Assembly (NCBI RefSeq): GCF_013087515.1
Contig: NZ_JABFCN010000055.1
Coordinates: forward strand, 142,704 to 206,703
Origin: Rhizobium sophorae
GTDB taxonomy: Bacteria; Pseudomonadota; Alphaproteobacteria; Rhizobiales; Rhizobiaceae
Reading direction: 5' to 3'
DNA: 64,000 bases
Below, piece after piece: positions 25,611 through 34,421 of this stretch. The notes beneath the pieces are model-generated. The model had not been told where the DNA came from and made no database searches. It saw only the letters and a program-made list of their open reading frames with translations. A program made the translations under genes and the position numbers. Each line of letters opens with the position of its first letter. The stretch's first letter is position 1.

Positions 25611-27251
25611 TCAGTGTGTGTTGACGGCAGCCCAGGCATTGGCTCCTCCCTGATCGAAGACGCGCGTCAAGCCGGTAAAACTGTCGGCCGCCGGGCTCTG
25701 CTTGATGGTGTTCGAAACCTCACCGATATCGTCGGCAAGCGTGGCGGGCGCAAGCGATGCGAGCCAATCCTGCGTGTAGAGGTCAAAGGCCGTGTAATTG
25801 TGGACCCAGCTCTGCGCCAAGGCGTAGGCGGACGGCGTCTTGTCCTTGAAGATGCGGATCTGCAGCCTGGCGCGCGGGGCGCGGGAAACGATCGCCAGCG
25901 TCTGGTAGTCGTCGAGCTGCTCGCCGCCGAAGGGCGTGAAGTTAAACGGTATGCGTCCTTTCAGCCAGTAAGGCTTCGGGAAGGAGATGACAGGCAAGGG
26001 AGCACCCGCCACGGAAATCGCGCCACCGGCTGGGCCGCAGACCTGGTTCCAGATCATGTCGAACTTGCGGGTGAAATCGTTCTCGTCCTTTGTCTGCTTG
26101 TCGGAATAGCGCGGTGGCTTGTCGATCGGCAGCTGAAAGGGGTTCACGATGCCGAATTCGATGCCGAAGAATTCCTCGGCGATAAAGAAGCTGCCATCGA
26201 GCAGCAGTTCCTGCCACCAGCTGAGATCGCCAAATTGCTCGATGATCGCCTTGAACGGGACCTTGCTCAGATAGGCCGGGCCGAAGGCTTCATAAAAGAT
26301 GTAGAAGTCCACTAACGCATCGTCGATGCCGCTCTCGTGGTTGACCCAGTCACGGATATGGCTGCCGTCGACGCCGCCTGCGGTCAACGGACCCTTGCCG
26401 TTGGGGAAGCCGCGATTGGCAAATTCGCCGCGCATGAGGAGCGGGTCCTGCCCTTGCGTGCCCTTGCTCATCGCCAGGCACATTTCAGCATAGGCCGCAG
26501 CGGGATTGATGCCGTCGCGATCGACCGGCAGGTTACCCCCGGCGCCCTCTCCGGCCTCGTTGCAGGATTCGCACGGCGGATGGAAGACGACGTGATCCGA
26601 CTTGTTCAGGCGCACCAGATGCAGGGCTTCGTTGCCGACGCGCTGCGGGAAGCTCTCGACGAGATAGTCGTTGAGGTCGTTCATGGCGTCGATGATGTCG
26701 CTGGACTTTTCGATAAGGCCCCAGGGATCATAATCGAGCTGTGCTTTCACCGTATACGCAAGCGCTTTGGTGGCTCCTATCGCCCGGACCCCCTGGAACG
26801 CCAGGCAAGCGCCGTAGATGATGCCACCGACGACGGGGACCTTCTGCCAGCCCGGGCAATGGGGCATCGGCGGCATCGGCGGCAGCAGCGACGCCGGGCC
26901 GAAGCCATCCGTGAAGGAATATTCGGCAAGTTTCGCCAGAATGGCGGTCGAACGCAGGGCCAGTTCCGCCGTCGTCAGCTGGAAGGCGACCGAGGTCGCC
27001 ATGACGACGGTTGCCTGCGAGGAAGCGACGTTGTTCATCGCCATGATGTTGAGATAGCGGGCTTCCCAGTCGGCATGGACGAGTGCGGCGGCATCCGCCG
27101 TGTCCTGCGTGCGCTGCTTGTCGTAGATCATCTGTCCCGTATTCAGGATCCAGACAATCATCAAAGCGAGCGCGATCGTCATGTAGAGAATGATCGGTGA
27201 CAGGAAGCCGCGTTCGTCGCGGTGCAGACGCTTGATGAGGGTCGGTGTCAT
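25611..27251 (-). CDS. TadG-like protein with Tad N-terminal helix
   Basis: A 546-aa protein from ATG 27251, overlapping the previous stop as ATGA. The N-terminus RDERGFLSPIILYMTIALAL and then QDTADAAALVHA is the putative Flp/TadG helix of tad loci. A large extracytoplasmic domain follows, with Pro/Cys-rich stretches (PPMPPMPHCPGWQ, FHPPCESCNEAGE). TadG proteins are thought to act as minor pilins or anchors. The upstream extension in the same frame to 27560 is overlap with the preceding gene. Confidence 0.75.
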   Translation of the reverse strand: MTPTLIKRLHRDERGFLSPIILYMTIALALMIVWILNTGQMIYDKQRTQDTADAAALVHADWEARYLNIMAMNNVASSQATVVMATSVAFQLTTAELALRSTAILAKLAEYSFTDGFGPASLLPPMPPMPHCPGWQKVPVVGGIIYGACLAFQGVRAIGATKALAYTVKAQLDYDPWGLIEKSSDIIDAMNDLNDYLVESFPQRVGNEALHLVRLNKSDHVVFHPPCESCNEAGEGAGGNLPVDRDGINPAAAYAEMCLAMSKGTQGQDPLLMRGEFANRGFPNGKGPLTAGGVDGSHIRDWVNHESGIDDALVDFYIFYEAFGPAYLSKVPFKAIIEQFGDLSWWQELLLDGSFFIAEEFFGIEFGIVNPFQLPIDKPPRYSDKQTKDENDFTRKFDMIWNQVCGPAGGAISVAGAPLPVISFPKPYWLKGRIPFNFTPFGGEQLDDYQTLAIVSRAPRARLQIRIFKDKTPSAYALAQSWVHNYTAFDLYTQDWLASLAPATLADDIGEVSNTIKQSPAADSFTGLTRVFDQGGANAWAAVNTH

Positions 27252-28045
27252 AGAAGGTTCACCTCCGCCGTCGAAATCGTGTAGTAGCGGCCGTCTTTCC
27301 TCTGGCCGCGGGCAAAGACCCAGCCGGCATATTCGAGCAGCAAAAAGCGCGCTTCCACCTTGGCGGTAACCGGCACATGCGGCGAGCGGTTGATGGCGGC
27401 ATAGAGCGCCATCGGCGCGCGGTCGACGGTCACCGTGACGTTCTGCGGATCGAACATGTAGCGAGCCTGGTTGCGCATCGCGCGCCAGTTCTTCGAAAGG
27501 CCCGAGGCATCGGCAAGGCTTTTCAGCGCATCTTCGGGCGGCTGGCAGGAGCCGACGCATTTCAGCTGGTCGTAGGGTGCGGCCGGGATCAGCGCCAGGC
27601 GGGCGGCAAGTTCGGCCTTGCCGGCGGCAGCATCGTCATCGCAGGTCTTGACGTCGATGATGCTTCTAAGCGTGATCGGAAAAGCCGGGCAGAAATAGAC
27701 GCGGGCGCTGCGGGCCGCCGCATAGGCGGCATAATGGGTGAAGAGGTGGTTCTTGGCCAGGATCGTGAACTGGAAGACCACGAACATGAAGAAGACGAAG
27801 ACCGGCGTGACAAGGACGAAATCCATCATCGTCGTGCTGCCGGAGATATCGCCGTGAAGCTCCGATATCCGGCGCCGGCGGGCGGAAAGCCGCGGCAGCA
27901 GCAGCATCGAGGCAAGCAGCATCATGGCGATCGCAAAGGTACCGAGAAGCGCGCCGTGATCCTGAGGGACCCAGAAGGTCCGCGAGTGCAGGATCGAACT
28001 CCAGAAGGCACCGTCGAAGATGGGGCGTTCGAGTTCCGCGCGCAT
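27248..28045 (-). CDS. TadE-like membrane protein (second)
   Basis: A 265-aa protein from ATG 28045. It has two hydrophobic segments: LLGTFAIAMMLLASMLLLP, then a TadE-like helix STTMMDFVLVTPVFVFFMFV followed by YAAYAARSARVYF-like small residues. The double helix is unusual, since TadE normally begins with its only one. The periplasmic part has three Cys (KTCDDD, KCVGSC). The long N-terminal extension to 28492 is Arg-rich, spans the cpaA gene and is rejected. Confidence 0.72.
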   Translation of the reverse strand: MRAELERPIFDGAFWSSILHSRTFWVPQDHGALLGTFAIAMMLLASMLLLPRLSARRRRISELHGDISGSTTMMDFVLVTPVFVFFMFVVFQFTILAKNHLFTHYAAYAAARSARVYFCPAFPITLRSIIDVKTCDDDAAAGKAELAARLALIPAAPYDQLKCVGSCQPPEDALKSLADASGLSKNWRAMRNQARYMFDPQNVTVTVDRAPMALYAAINRSPHVPVTAKVEARFLLLEYAGWVFARGQRKDGRYYTISTAEVNLL

Positions 28046-28050
28046 TGCCG

Positions 28051-28614
28051 TTACCTCACGAGTGAAAGAGGGGTGAAATCGGGCATGAAAAGGCACCAGA
28101 GAAGTCCGAGAGCTGCGGCAACGCCGAAGCGGACGGTATGATGGGTTTCGCGCGGCTTCAGCACCGAAGCGGCATCGCGGAAACCGGCAGGCAGGAGAAG
28201 CGCAAACAGTCCGACCGTTCGGGCCAGCACGCTCCACTGAACACGCCGCGCCATGGAGAAAACGGCGATCACGCCGCCAGCCATCAGCGATGCAAGTGTG
28301 ACGTCGATGGCGGGCCAGAGGCCAAGAATGGCGCCGAGCGCCGCCATCAGCTTGACGTCGCCGCCGCCGCAGCTTCCGGCTGCGAAGGCGATGATGAAGA
28401 TCAGGCCGGCTGCGAGGAGGCCTGCGAAGGCAAGCCCTATCCCTGCGAGACCGCCGCTGACTGCCGCCAACATGAACCCGCCAAGCAGGCAAGGATAGGT
28501 GACGGCGTTCGGGATATGACCATGGCGATGGTCGAGCACCGCCGCGGTCATGGTGCAGGCGACGGCAAGAGCCGCCGCCGCAGGCATCAGGGTCAGATCA
28601 TAGGTCGTATCCAT
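28051..28614 (-). CDS. cpaA: CpaA/TadV prepilin peptidase (A24A)
   Basis: A 187-aa polytopic membrane protein starting at ATG 28614 (MDTTYDLTLMPAA). It has the two Asp motifs of type IV leader peptidases: LDHRHGHIPNAVTYP (first Asp) and GSCGGGDVKLMAALGA (GxGD-like second Asp). Short length and lack of an N-methylase domain fit CpaA/TadV. It would cleave the TadE-like and pilin-like products of the same operon. Confidence 0.85.
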   Translation of the reverse strand: MDTTYDLTLMPAAAALAVACTMTAAVLDHRHGHIPNAVTYPCLLGGFMLAAVSGGLAGIGLAFAGLLAAGLIFIIAFAAGSCGGGDVKLMAALGAILGLWPAIDVTLASLMAGGVIAVFSMARRVQWSVLARTVGLFALLLPAGFRDAASVLKPRETHHTVRFGVAAALGLLWCLFMPDFTPLSLVR

Positions 28615-28627
28615 GATCCCGACCCGC

Positions 28628-28831
28628 TTATTGACCCGGCTCAGGAATTCTCTCGGCATCCGAGAGCGCCGTGTTCTTTTCGTTGAACCATTCGCCGATC
28701 TGTTTGCCGAATGCGAGCAGGATCAGCATCAGCGGAATGACGATCAGGGCGACGGCCAGGACGATCTGGGCCATGTCGCCGCGTTCGTCCTTGTGAAGTG
28801 CAATTGCGAGAGTCTTGAGTTTACCAAACAT
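28628..28831 (-). CDS. Flp-pilin-like small membrane protein
   Basis: A 67-aa peptide starting at ATG 28831 with GAGGAG upstream. It has the layout of a type IVb pilin: a short basic leader ending DERG, then one long hydrophobic helix (AQIVLAVALIVIPLMLILLAF) and a short charged tail. The conserved Glu5 and Tyr of Flp pilins are missing (GDMAQIV after the Gly), so it is an atypical pilin or a minor component. It is first in the operon, as flp usually is. Confidence 0.65.
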   Translation of the reverse strand: MFGKLKTLAIALHKDERGDMAQIVLAVALIVIPLMLILLAFGKQIGEWFNEKNTALSDAERIPEPGQ

Positions 28832-29339
28832 GTGATTACTCCTCATTCCCAGGTTTGTTTCGGTTCGAAGCCGTGGTGAAGATGAACCAAGCATACGCCA
28901 TCGATCCGAAAGAGCATGTTGCTCGATCCAATGATATTTTCTGCTTCAGCTTATCTTCCCCGGCGGCCAACGTTTGTTGAGCAACACCATTAAGACCCAA
29001 GAGTGCGCCCAAGGCCAGCCCTCCGTCAAGCAAACGAAACGAAGGGTTCCAATTGCCTTGGAGGCATCGGCTGCAAAATCGCAGTTGACGCCGGATTATT
29101 TTAACTAAGCTTTTGAAGCAGCTGCAATTTTACCTGCGGATATGAAGTTTTTGACGCCCCGGCGAGGCTTCGTCTACTGCTCCATAATTGGCCAATTCTT
29201 TCAAAGCGATAGAAGAAACCACGCGTGGCGGCCATAATGTCTGCCTTCGCAGGGCCCGGCCATGGCGTTGTTTGGCGATCTGGATTAAGCTTTCGTCAAA
29301 TGGTGGGTATCGCCCGCCAGTCGATCCGGAGAGAGAACG
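28832..29339. other. Divergent intergenic region of the tad-like locus
   Basis: A 508-bp stretch without a convincing gene, more AT-rich than its surroundings. It must carry the promoters of the minus-strand pilin operon and the plus-strand small-peptide/cpaF pair. No confident sigma-70 boxes or terminator were found. Confidence 0.5.
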
Positions 29340-29471
29340 ATGGAAACGATGAGCAGCATCTTAATACTTGGATTGGTCCTCATTCCACTGATGATGTTCT
29401 TTCCGACCGCCGTTCAGATGATGGCGACACTGTTCGGCATGAGCACAGTTCTGGTCGGGATGCCGCTCTGA
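29340..29471 (+). CDS. 43-aa membrane peptide coupled to cpaF
   Basis: A short ORF starts at ATG 29340, preceded by GGAGAGAG, and encodes METMSSILILGLVLIPLMMF, FPTAVQMMATLFGMSTVLVG and MPL. It is almost wholly hydrophobic, with one or two membrane segments and many Met. The TGA stop shares its A with the ATG of the following cpaF gene (TGATG), a typical translational-coupling overlap. It may be a membrane docking peptide or minor pilin-like subunit for the second ATPase (inference). Confidence 0.65.
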   Translation: METMSSILILGLVLIPLMMFFPTAVQMMATLFGMSTVLVGMPL

Positions 29472-30613
29472 TGAAAGCCGTTTCCGACGACGCCGCCGAA
29501 CAGGCGACCTTCCAGGTCCTGACCCGGGCGCTGGACAAACTGCTCGGGCCGATCCGTTTTCTCCTCGATGATCCGAGCGTGTCCGAAATCCTGATCAACG
29601 GGACATCCGACATCTTCGTCGAAAGGCGAGGCAAGCTCGAACGCGCCGATACGCGTTTCGCCAGCCGCGAAGACCTGGAATCGGCCGCGCGCAGCATCGC
29701 GCAGTTCTCAGGCAAGCGGCTGACGCCGGAGGAACCGAGCATCGAGGCGCGTTTGCCGGATGGTTCGCGCGTGCAGATGATCCAGCCGCCTGCATCCCGC
29801 ACTGGGCTCTGCATCTCCATTCGCCGCTTTTTGAAAGAACATCGCAGCATCCGCGATCTCGTCACCCAGGGCAGCCTGACCGACGAGTCGCTGACGCTGC
29901 TGCAGGCGGCCGTCGGGCTGCAGAAGAACGTCATCATCTCCGGCGGCACCGGCACCGGCAAGACGACGATGCTGAACGCACTGTCGGAAGCCTTTGCCGA
30001 CCACGAGCGCATCATCGTCATCGAGGACACGTCCGAACTGCAGATCCGCAAGGAACACGTGGTCTATCTCGAAGTCACGAAGCCCGACCGTTTCGGCCGC
30101 GGCGGCGCCAGCATCCGCGACCTGTTCCGCTCGTCGCTGCGCATGCGGCCCGACCGGGTCATCGTCGGCGAGTGCCGCGGCGGCGAGGCGCTCGATATGA
30201 TCCAGGCGATGACGTCAGGTCACAGCGGCAGCCTTTCGACGGTACACGCGAACACGCCCTATGACTCCCTGCACCGGCTGGAGACGCTGGCGCTGATGTC
30301 GGATATCGACATGCCGCTGCGGCCGCTGCGCGCCCAGATCGCCTCGGCAGTCGACGTCGTCGTGCAGATCGCCCGCTTCAAGCGCACTGGCCGGCGCCGG
30401 GTGATCGAGATTTCCGAGATCAAGGGCCTGAACAATGACGGCCAGTATATCGTCGAAAGCATCTACAAGCTCGAGGGCGACGGCCATTCCAATCCCGACG
30501 GCGCATTGCTGTGGACCGGTGTCGTGCCGAGCTTCGCCGCCGATGCGGTGGAAGAGCTGCAAGGCGCCGAGCGCCCCGAATGGGTCGGTGCCGCCGCTCT
30601 GCATACAGCTTAA
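29471..30613 (+). CDS. cpaF: CpaF/TadA-type secretion ATPase (second copy)
   Basis: A 380-aa ATPase starting at ATG 29471. It has the CpaF all-alpha region (LLDDPSVSEILINGTSDIFV), Walker A GGTGTGKTTMLN (about 158), EDTSELQIRKEHVVYLE, Walker B RMRPDRVIVGECRGGEALD and the His box STVHANTPYDSLHRLE. Unlike the minus-strand ATPase it has no FHA domain and is divergent from the main operon. Whether it serves the same apparatus is unknown. It is convergent with the sox operon across only 22 bp, with no evident terminator. Confidence 0.88.
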   Translation: MKAVSDDAAEQATFQVLTRALDKLLGPIRFLLDDPSVSEILINGTSDIFVERRGKLERADTRFASREDLESAARSIAQFSGKRLTPEEPSIEARLPDGSRVQMIQPPASRTGLCISIRRFLKEHRSIRDLVTQGSLTDESLTLLQAAVGLQKNVIISGGTGTGKTTMLNALSEAFADHERIIVIEDTSELQIRKEHVVYLEVTKPDRFGRGGASIRDLFRSSLRMRPDRVIVGECRGGEALDMIQAMTSGHSGSLSTVHANTPYDSLHRLETLALMSDIDMPLRPLRAQIASAVDVVVQIARFKRTGRRRVIEISEIKGLNNDGQYIVESIYKLEGDGHSNPDGALLWTGVVPSFAADAVEELQGAERPEWVGAAALHTA

Positions 30614-30635
30614 AAACGATCGAAACCCGCCTCCG

Positions 30636-31181
30636 TCAGACGCCGTCCTTTTCGGCGCTCGCCGCCATATGAGTGAGATCGTCCCAGAGGTTTTCGGCAA
30701 AGCTGCGCAGGACCGTGAGTTCGAAGCTGTCATCGCCGGTGCGGACGATCTGTACCGTGAGATGACCGACCATCGTCATGGCCGAATGGCCTTCCGGAAA
30801 GACGGAAGGATCGAGATCGACGGCGGTCCCCCTTGAGAGAAGCGCCCGCGAAGAACGGCCGGAAACGCCGATGCGGACACGCCCGTGGCTCTGGTCCATG
30901 ACGAAGGCCTTTCCCGCAAGCGCTGCCGCGAGAGCATCGAGGCTGGCGGGGACAAGCGGCTCATCGCCGGCAACGAACCATTGCCGGAAACCCGCCTTGC
31001 GGATCGAACTTTTCGCAAAGCCTGCTTTCACCAATTCCGTGGCGAGCGCGGTGGGCTCGATTGCGCCGAGCACATGCAGGAGATGGCCCTCCGGCAAGGC
31101 TTCCAGCCGGACGCCCGTCCCTGAGATGCCGTTATATGCCATGCCGGCCAGAACCGGTCTGTGTTGCGGAAGATCAGGCAT
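30636..31181 (-). CDS. soxG: Sarcosine oxidase-type gamma subunit (N-methylglutamate dehydrogenase candidate)
   Basis: A 181-aa protein starting at ATG 31181, overlapping the alpha-subunit stop. Order (B-D-A-G), size and segments such as GTGVRLEALPEGHLLHVLGA and WFVAGDEPLVPASLDALAAAL fit SoxG of heterotetrameric sarcosine oxidase, which resembles the C-terminal GcvT fold. Because the cluster also has glxBCD and a GlnT/GmaS homologue, this may be MgdD of N-methylglutamate dehydrogenase instead; the two are homologous and I cannot separate them by sequence alone. Confidence 0.82.
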   Translation of the reverse strand: MPDLPQHRPVLAGMAYNGISGTGVRLEALPEGHLLHVLGAIEPTALATELVKAGFAKSSIRKAGFRQWFVAGDEPLVPASLDALAAALAGKAFVMDQSHGRVRIGVSGRSSRALLSRGTAVDLDPSVFPEGHSAMTMVGHLTVQIVRTGDDSFELTVLRSFAENLWDDLTHMAASAEKDGV

Positions 31182-34131
31182 GGAGCTTCTCGTTTTCGGG
31201 ATCGATGAAGACGGGATGGCAGAGCACCGCATCGGTGAATTCGTTGCGCAGGCCGTTCCAGACCGTCACCTTTTCACCGATGCGCTCCGGCCCGCGTTTG
31301 ACGAGCGCCAGGCCGATCGTATGGCCGAGCCCCGGCGAGAAGGCGCTTGATGTGACGTAGCCCTGATCGTTTTCGAGCGTCGCCGCAGCGCCGTTGGCAA
31401 GGATATGCGAGCCGGTGCGGAATCCGGTCGCCGGATTAAGCGGCTTGACACCGACAAGGCGCGGCCGCTCGGGGTCCTGCAGGCCTTCACGGGCAAGCAT
31501 CGCCTTGCCGATGAAATCCGGCTTGGTTGATGAAACCATGCGGCCGAAACCGAGATCGCCGGGCGTCACCGTGCCGTTGATTTCGGCATGGGTGACATGA
31601 CCCTTTTCGATGCGCATGACGCCGAGCGCTTCGGCGCCATAGGCGCAGATGCCATGTTTCTCGCCCGCCGCCATGACCGCATCGGCGACACCTTCGCCGT
31701 AGCCGGCCGGTACTGCGAGCTCGTAGGCGAGTTCACCGGAGAAGGAAATCCGGAAGAGCCGGCCTTCGAGGCGGCCACCGAAGAGGGAGACCTTGCGGGC
31801 GCTCATGAAGGGGAAGGCCGCATCCGACAGATCCCCGTCGACGATCTCGGAGAGGATGGCGCGCGACTTCGGCCCGGCAACGGCCATCTGCGCCCATTGA
31901 TCGGTCGAGGAGGCGAAGCAGACATCGAGTTCCGGCCAGAGCGTCTGGGCGCAGAATTCGAGATGGGTCAGCACGCCGGCGGCTAGCGCCGTCGTCGTCG
32001 TCATGAAGAAATGCTCGTCACCGAACCGGCTGGTGGTGCCGTCATCATAGATGAAGCCATCCTCGCGCAGCATGATGCCGTAACGCGCCTTGCCGACGGC
32101 AAGTTTGGCGAAGCCGTTGCAATAGATGCGGTCGAGGAAGGTCGCGGCATCCTTCCCGAAAATCTCGATCTTGCCCAGGGTCGAGACGTCGCAAAGGCCG
32201 GCATTCTTCCGGATGTTCAGCACCTCGCGGTCGACGCTTTCGCGCCATGTCGTCTCGCCGGAGCGTGGGAACCAGGAGGAACGGTACCAGAGGCCGGTTT
32301 CGACGAAGACCGCGCCGTTCTTCTCAGCCCAGCCATGCAGCGGCGATTTGCGCGCCGGCTGGAAATGTTTGCCGCGCGATGCCCCGGTCAAAGCACCGAA
32401 GGAAACTGGCGTATAGAAGGGCCGGAAGGTCGTCGTTCCCACCTCGGCGGGCGACACGCCGCGCGCCTCGGCAAGAATGCCGATGGCGTTGATATTGGAA
32501 AGCTTGCCCTGATCGGTCGCCATACCTGATGTGGTGTAGCGCTTGGCGAGTTCGACATGACCGTAACCTTCGCGGACGGCGAGGCCGAGATCCTTCAAAT
32601 GCACGTCGTTCTGATAGTCGACGAAAGCCTTGCCCTTCGAGCCCTTGACCGACCAGAGCGGTTTTGCCTGTGCGGCCGTCTCGGACGCCGCTGCAAAGGC
32701 CGGCTCCGCCGCTGCGAAACCGATCGCCTTCAATGCGGCAGCTGCCTTTACGGCGCCATCGCCGAGGCAGGTCGCGGTTTGCGCCATGCCGGCAGCTGAG
32801 CCGGCAACGGCAAGGCCTTCCTGCTGGGCGGGCGCCAGAAACGCCGATGCCTCGTGCGACCATTGCGGCTTCGCGCCGCGATGGCAAGCAAGATGAATGA
32901 TCGGGCTCCAGCCGCCCGACATGGCAAGCGCATCGGTTTCGATCCGGCGGGTGCCTGTTGCGGTTTCGACGCTGACACCGCGCAAGCGCTTGCCGCCGAA
33001 CGCGTCGATGATCCGGGCGGCCGTCAGCACTTCAGCGCGGCCCTGCCAGCTCCCGGCCGCATCCGCGCGGCTGTCGACGATCGCCGCGACGGCGAGGCCG
33101 GCGGCTTCAAGGTCGGCGGCGGTGCGGTAACCGGCATCGTTGGTGGTGAAGACCACGGTGCTTCTGCCAGGCGCCACCGCCTGCCGGTTGAGATAGCTGC
33201 GCATGGCGCCTGCCATCATCACACCGGGAATATCGTTGCCGCCGAAGACAAGCGGACGCTCCTCGACGCCGGTCGCAAGGATCGCCTGGCGGGCGACGAT
33301 GCGCCACAAGCGTTCGACGGGACGATCCGGATCAGGCATCGCCACATGTTTCTGCACCCGCTCGACGGCGCCGAAGACATTGTCGTCGTACCAGCCGAAC
33401 ACCGTCATGCGCGGCAGGCGGCGCACGTTCGGAAGGCCCTCCAGCTCGGCAAGCAGCTCGTTGAGAACAGCGTTCGCCGGCTTGCCGTCGACAGTGCCGG
33501 CCTCGGAAAGCAGGCTGCCGCCGAGTTCGGCTCCCTCGTCGGCGAGGATGACGCGCGCGCCGGCGCGGCCGGCGGTCAGCGCTGCGGCAAGACCGGCAGG
33601 GCCGGCGCCGATCACCAGCAGATCACAATGCGCCCAGCATTTCTCGTAGGAATCGGGATCGGCTTCGTAGGAGGCTCTGCCGAGGCCCGCCGCCTTGCGG
33701 ATCACCGGCTCGTAGAGCTTTTCCCAGAGGGCTGCCGGCCACATGAAGGTCTTGTAGTAGAAACCGGCGCTGAGGAAGGGCGAGAGGAGGCCGTTGACGG
33801 CGCCGACATCGAAGCCGAGCGACGGCCAGCGGTTCTGGCTCCTTGCCGTCAGCCCCTGGTAAAGCTCGATCATTGTCGCGCGCGTATTCGGTTCGGTGCG
33901 CCCGCCGCTGCCTGTCGTCACCAGTGCGTTCGGTTCGGCAGCTCCCGCCGTCAGAATGCCGCGCGGGCGGTGATATTTGAAGCTGCGGCCGACGAGCTGG
34001 ACGCCGTTGGCAAGCAGCGCCGAGGCGAGCGTATCACCCCGATGGCCTTCAAGAGGCTTGCCGTCGAAGGTGAAGTGGAGCGAGGTGGCGCGGTCGATGC
34101 GGCCGCCGGAGGAAAGACGGAAGCTCGTCAT
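31174..34131 (-). CDS. soxA: Sarcosine oxidase-type alpha subunit (N-methylglutamate dehydrogenase candidate)
   Basis: A 985-aa flavoprotein. The N-terminal ferredoxin-like fold domain (FTFDGKPLEGHRGDTLASAL, SFKYHRPRGILTAG) has lost the FeS cysteines, as in SoxA. A Rossmann domain follows (LLVIGAGPAGLAAALTAGRA). The C-terminal ~380 residues are a GcvT-like folate domain (AVFVETGLWYRSSWF, GLCDVSTLGKIEIFGKDAA). The enzyme transfers the methyl carbon of an N-methyl amino acid to tetrahydrofolate. Stop and start overlap both neighbours, so the four genes are co-translated. Confidence 0.92.
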   Translation of the reverse strand: MTSFRLSSGGRIDRATSLHFTFDGKPLEGHRGDTLASALLANGVQLVGRSFKYHRPRGILTAGAAEPNALVTTGSGGRTEPNTRATMIELYQGLTARSQNRWPSLGFDVGAVNGLLSPFLSAGFYYKTFMWPAALWEKLYEPVIRKAAGLGRASYEADPDSYEKCWAHCDLLVIGAGPAGLAAALTAGRAGARVILADEGAELGGSLLSEAGTVDGKPANAVLNELLAELEGLPNVRRLPRMTVFGWYDDNVFGAVERVQKHVAMPDPDRPVERLWRIVARQAILATGVEERPLVFGGNDIPGVMMAGAMRSYLNRQAVAPGRSTVVFTTNDAGYRTAADLEAAGLAVAAIVDSRADAAGSWQGRAEVLTAARIIDAFGGKRLRGVSVETATGTRRIETDALAMSGGWSPIIHLACHRGAKPQWSHEASAFLAPAQQEGLAVAGSAAGMAQTATCLGDGAVKAAAALKAIGFAAAEPAFAAASETAAQAKPLWSVKGSKGKAFVDYQNDVHLKDLGLAVREGYGHVELAKRYTTSGMATDQGKLSNINAIGILAEARGVSPAEVGTTTFRPFYTPVSFGALTGASRGKHFQPARKSPLHGWAEKNGAVFVETGLWYRSSWFPRSGETTWRESVDREVLNIRKNAGLCDVSTLGKIEIFGKDAATFLDRIYCNGFAKLAVGKARYGIMLREDGFIYDDGTTSRFGDEHFFMTTTTALAAGVLTHLEFCAQTLWPELDVCFASSTDQWAQMAVAGPKSRAILSEIVDGDLSDAAFPFMSARKVSLFGGRLEGRLFRISFSGELAYELAVPAGYGEGVADAVMAAGEKHGICAYGAEALGVMRIEKGHVTHAEINGTVTPGDLGFGRMVSSTKPDFIGKAMLAREGLQDPERPRLVGVKPLNPATGFRTGSHILANGAAATLENDQGYVTSSAFSPGLGHTIGLALVKRGPERIGEKVTVWNGLRNEFTDAVLCHPVFIDPENEKLHA

Positions 34132-34409
34132 GCCGGTTCTCCGCCGAGCTTGGAAAGGGCGGCGTCGCGGACGCTATGGACCGCATGGGTGACGGTATCG
34201 CGCTCGACGATCAGCCAGCGGCGGCATCCCGAGGAATGGTGCCAGAATTCGCTGTGCCGGCCCTTCGGATTGTCACGCAGGTAAACATAGTCGAACCAGG
34301 CATCCGCACCGGCATCCGGGGCCGGCCTTGCAAGGCTCGCATCGCCGCGGATCGAAAATTCTTCCTTCGGTCGCGCGCCGCAATGGGGACAGGAAATCAG
34401 GCTTGCCAT
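34128..34409 (-). CDS. soxD: Sarcosine oxidase-type delta subunit
   Basis: A 93-aa zinc-type small subunit: LISCPHCGARP at the N-terminus, YVYLRDNPKGRHSEFWHH, and SSGCRRWLIVERDTVTH. The Cys-x2-Cys, His and Cys ligands match SoxD, which bridges alpha and beta subunits. It lies between soxB and soxA and overlaps soxA by 4 nt. It would be MgdB in N-methylglutamate dehydrogenase naming. Confidence 0.88.
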   Translation of the reverse strand: MASLISCPHCGARPKEEFSIRGDASLARPAPDAGADAWFDYVYLRDNPKGRHSEFWHHSSGCRRWLIVERDTVTHAVHSVRDAALSKLGGEPA

Positions 34410-34421
34410 CGTCGAATGTCC

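Noticed and set aside
28046..28492. N-terminal extension of the second TadE-like protein
   Set aside because: Arg/His/Trp-rich out-of-frame reading of cpaA; the real start at 28045 follows cpaA closely.
28836..29033. Minus-strand 65-aa ORF upstream of the pilin-like gene
   Set aside because: No domain and it lies over the presumed pilin promoter/leader; weak composition.
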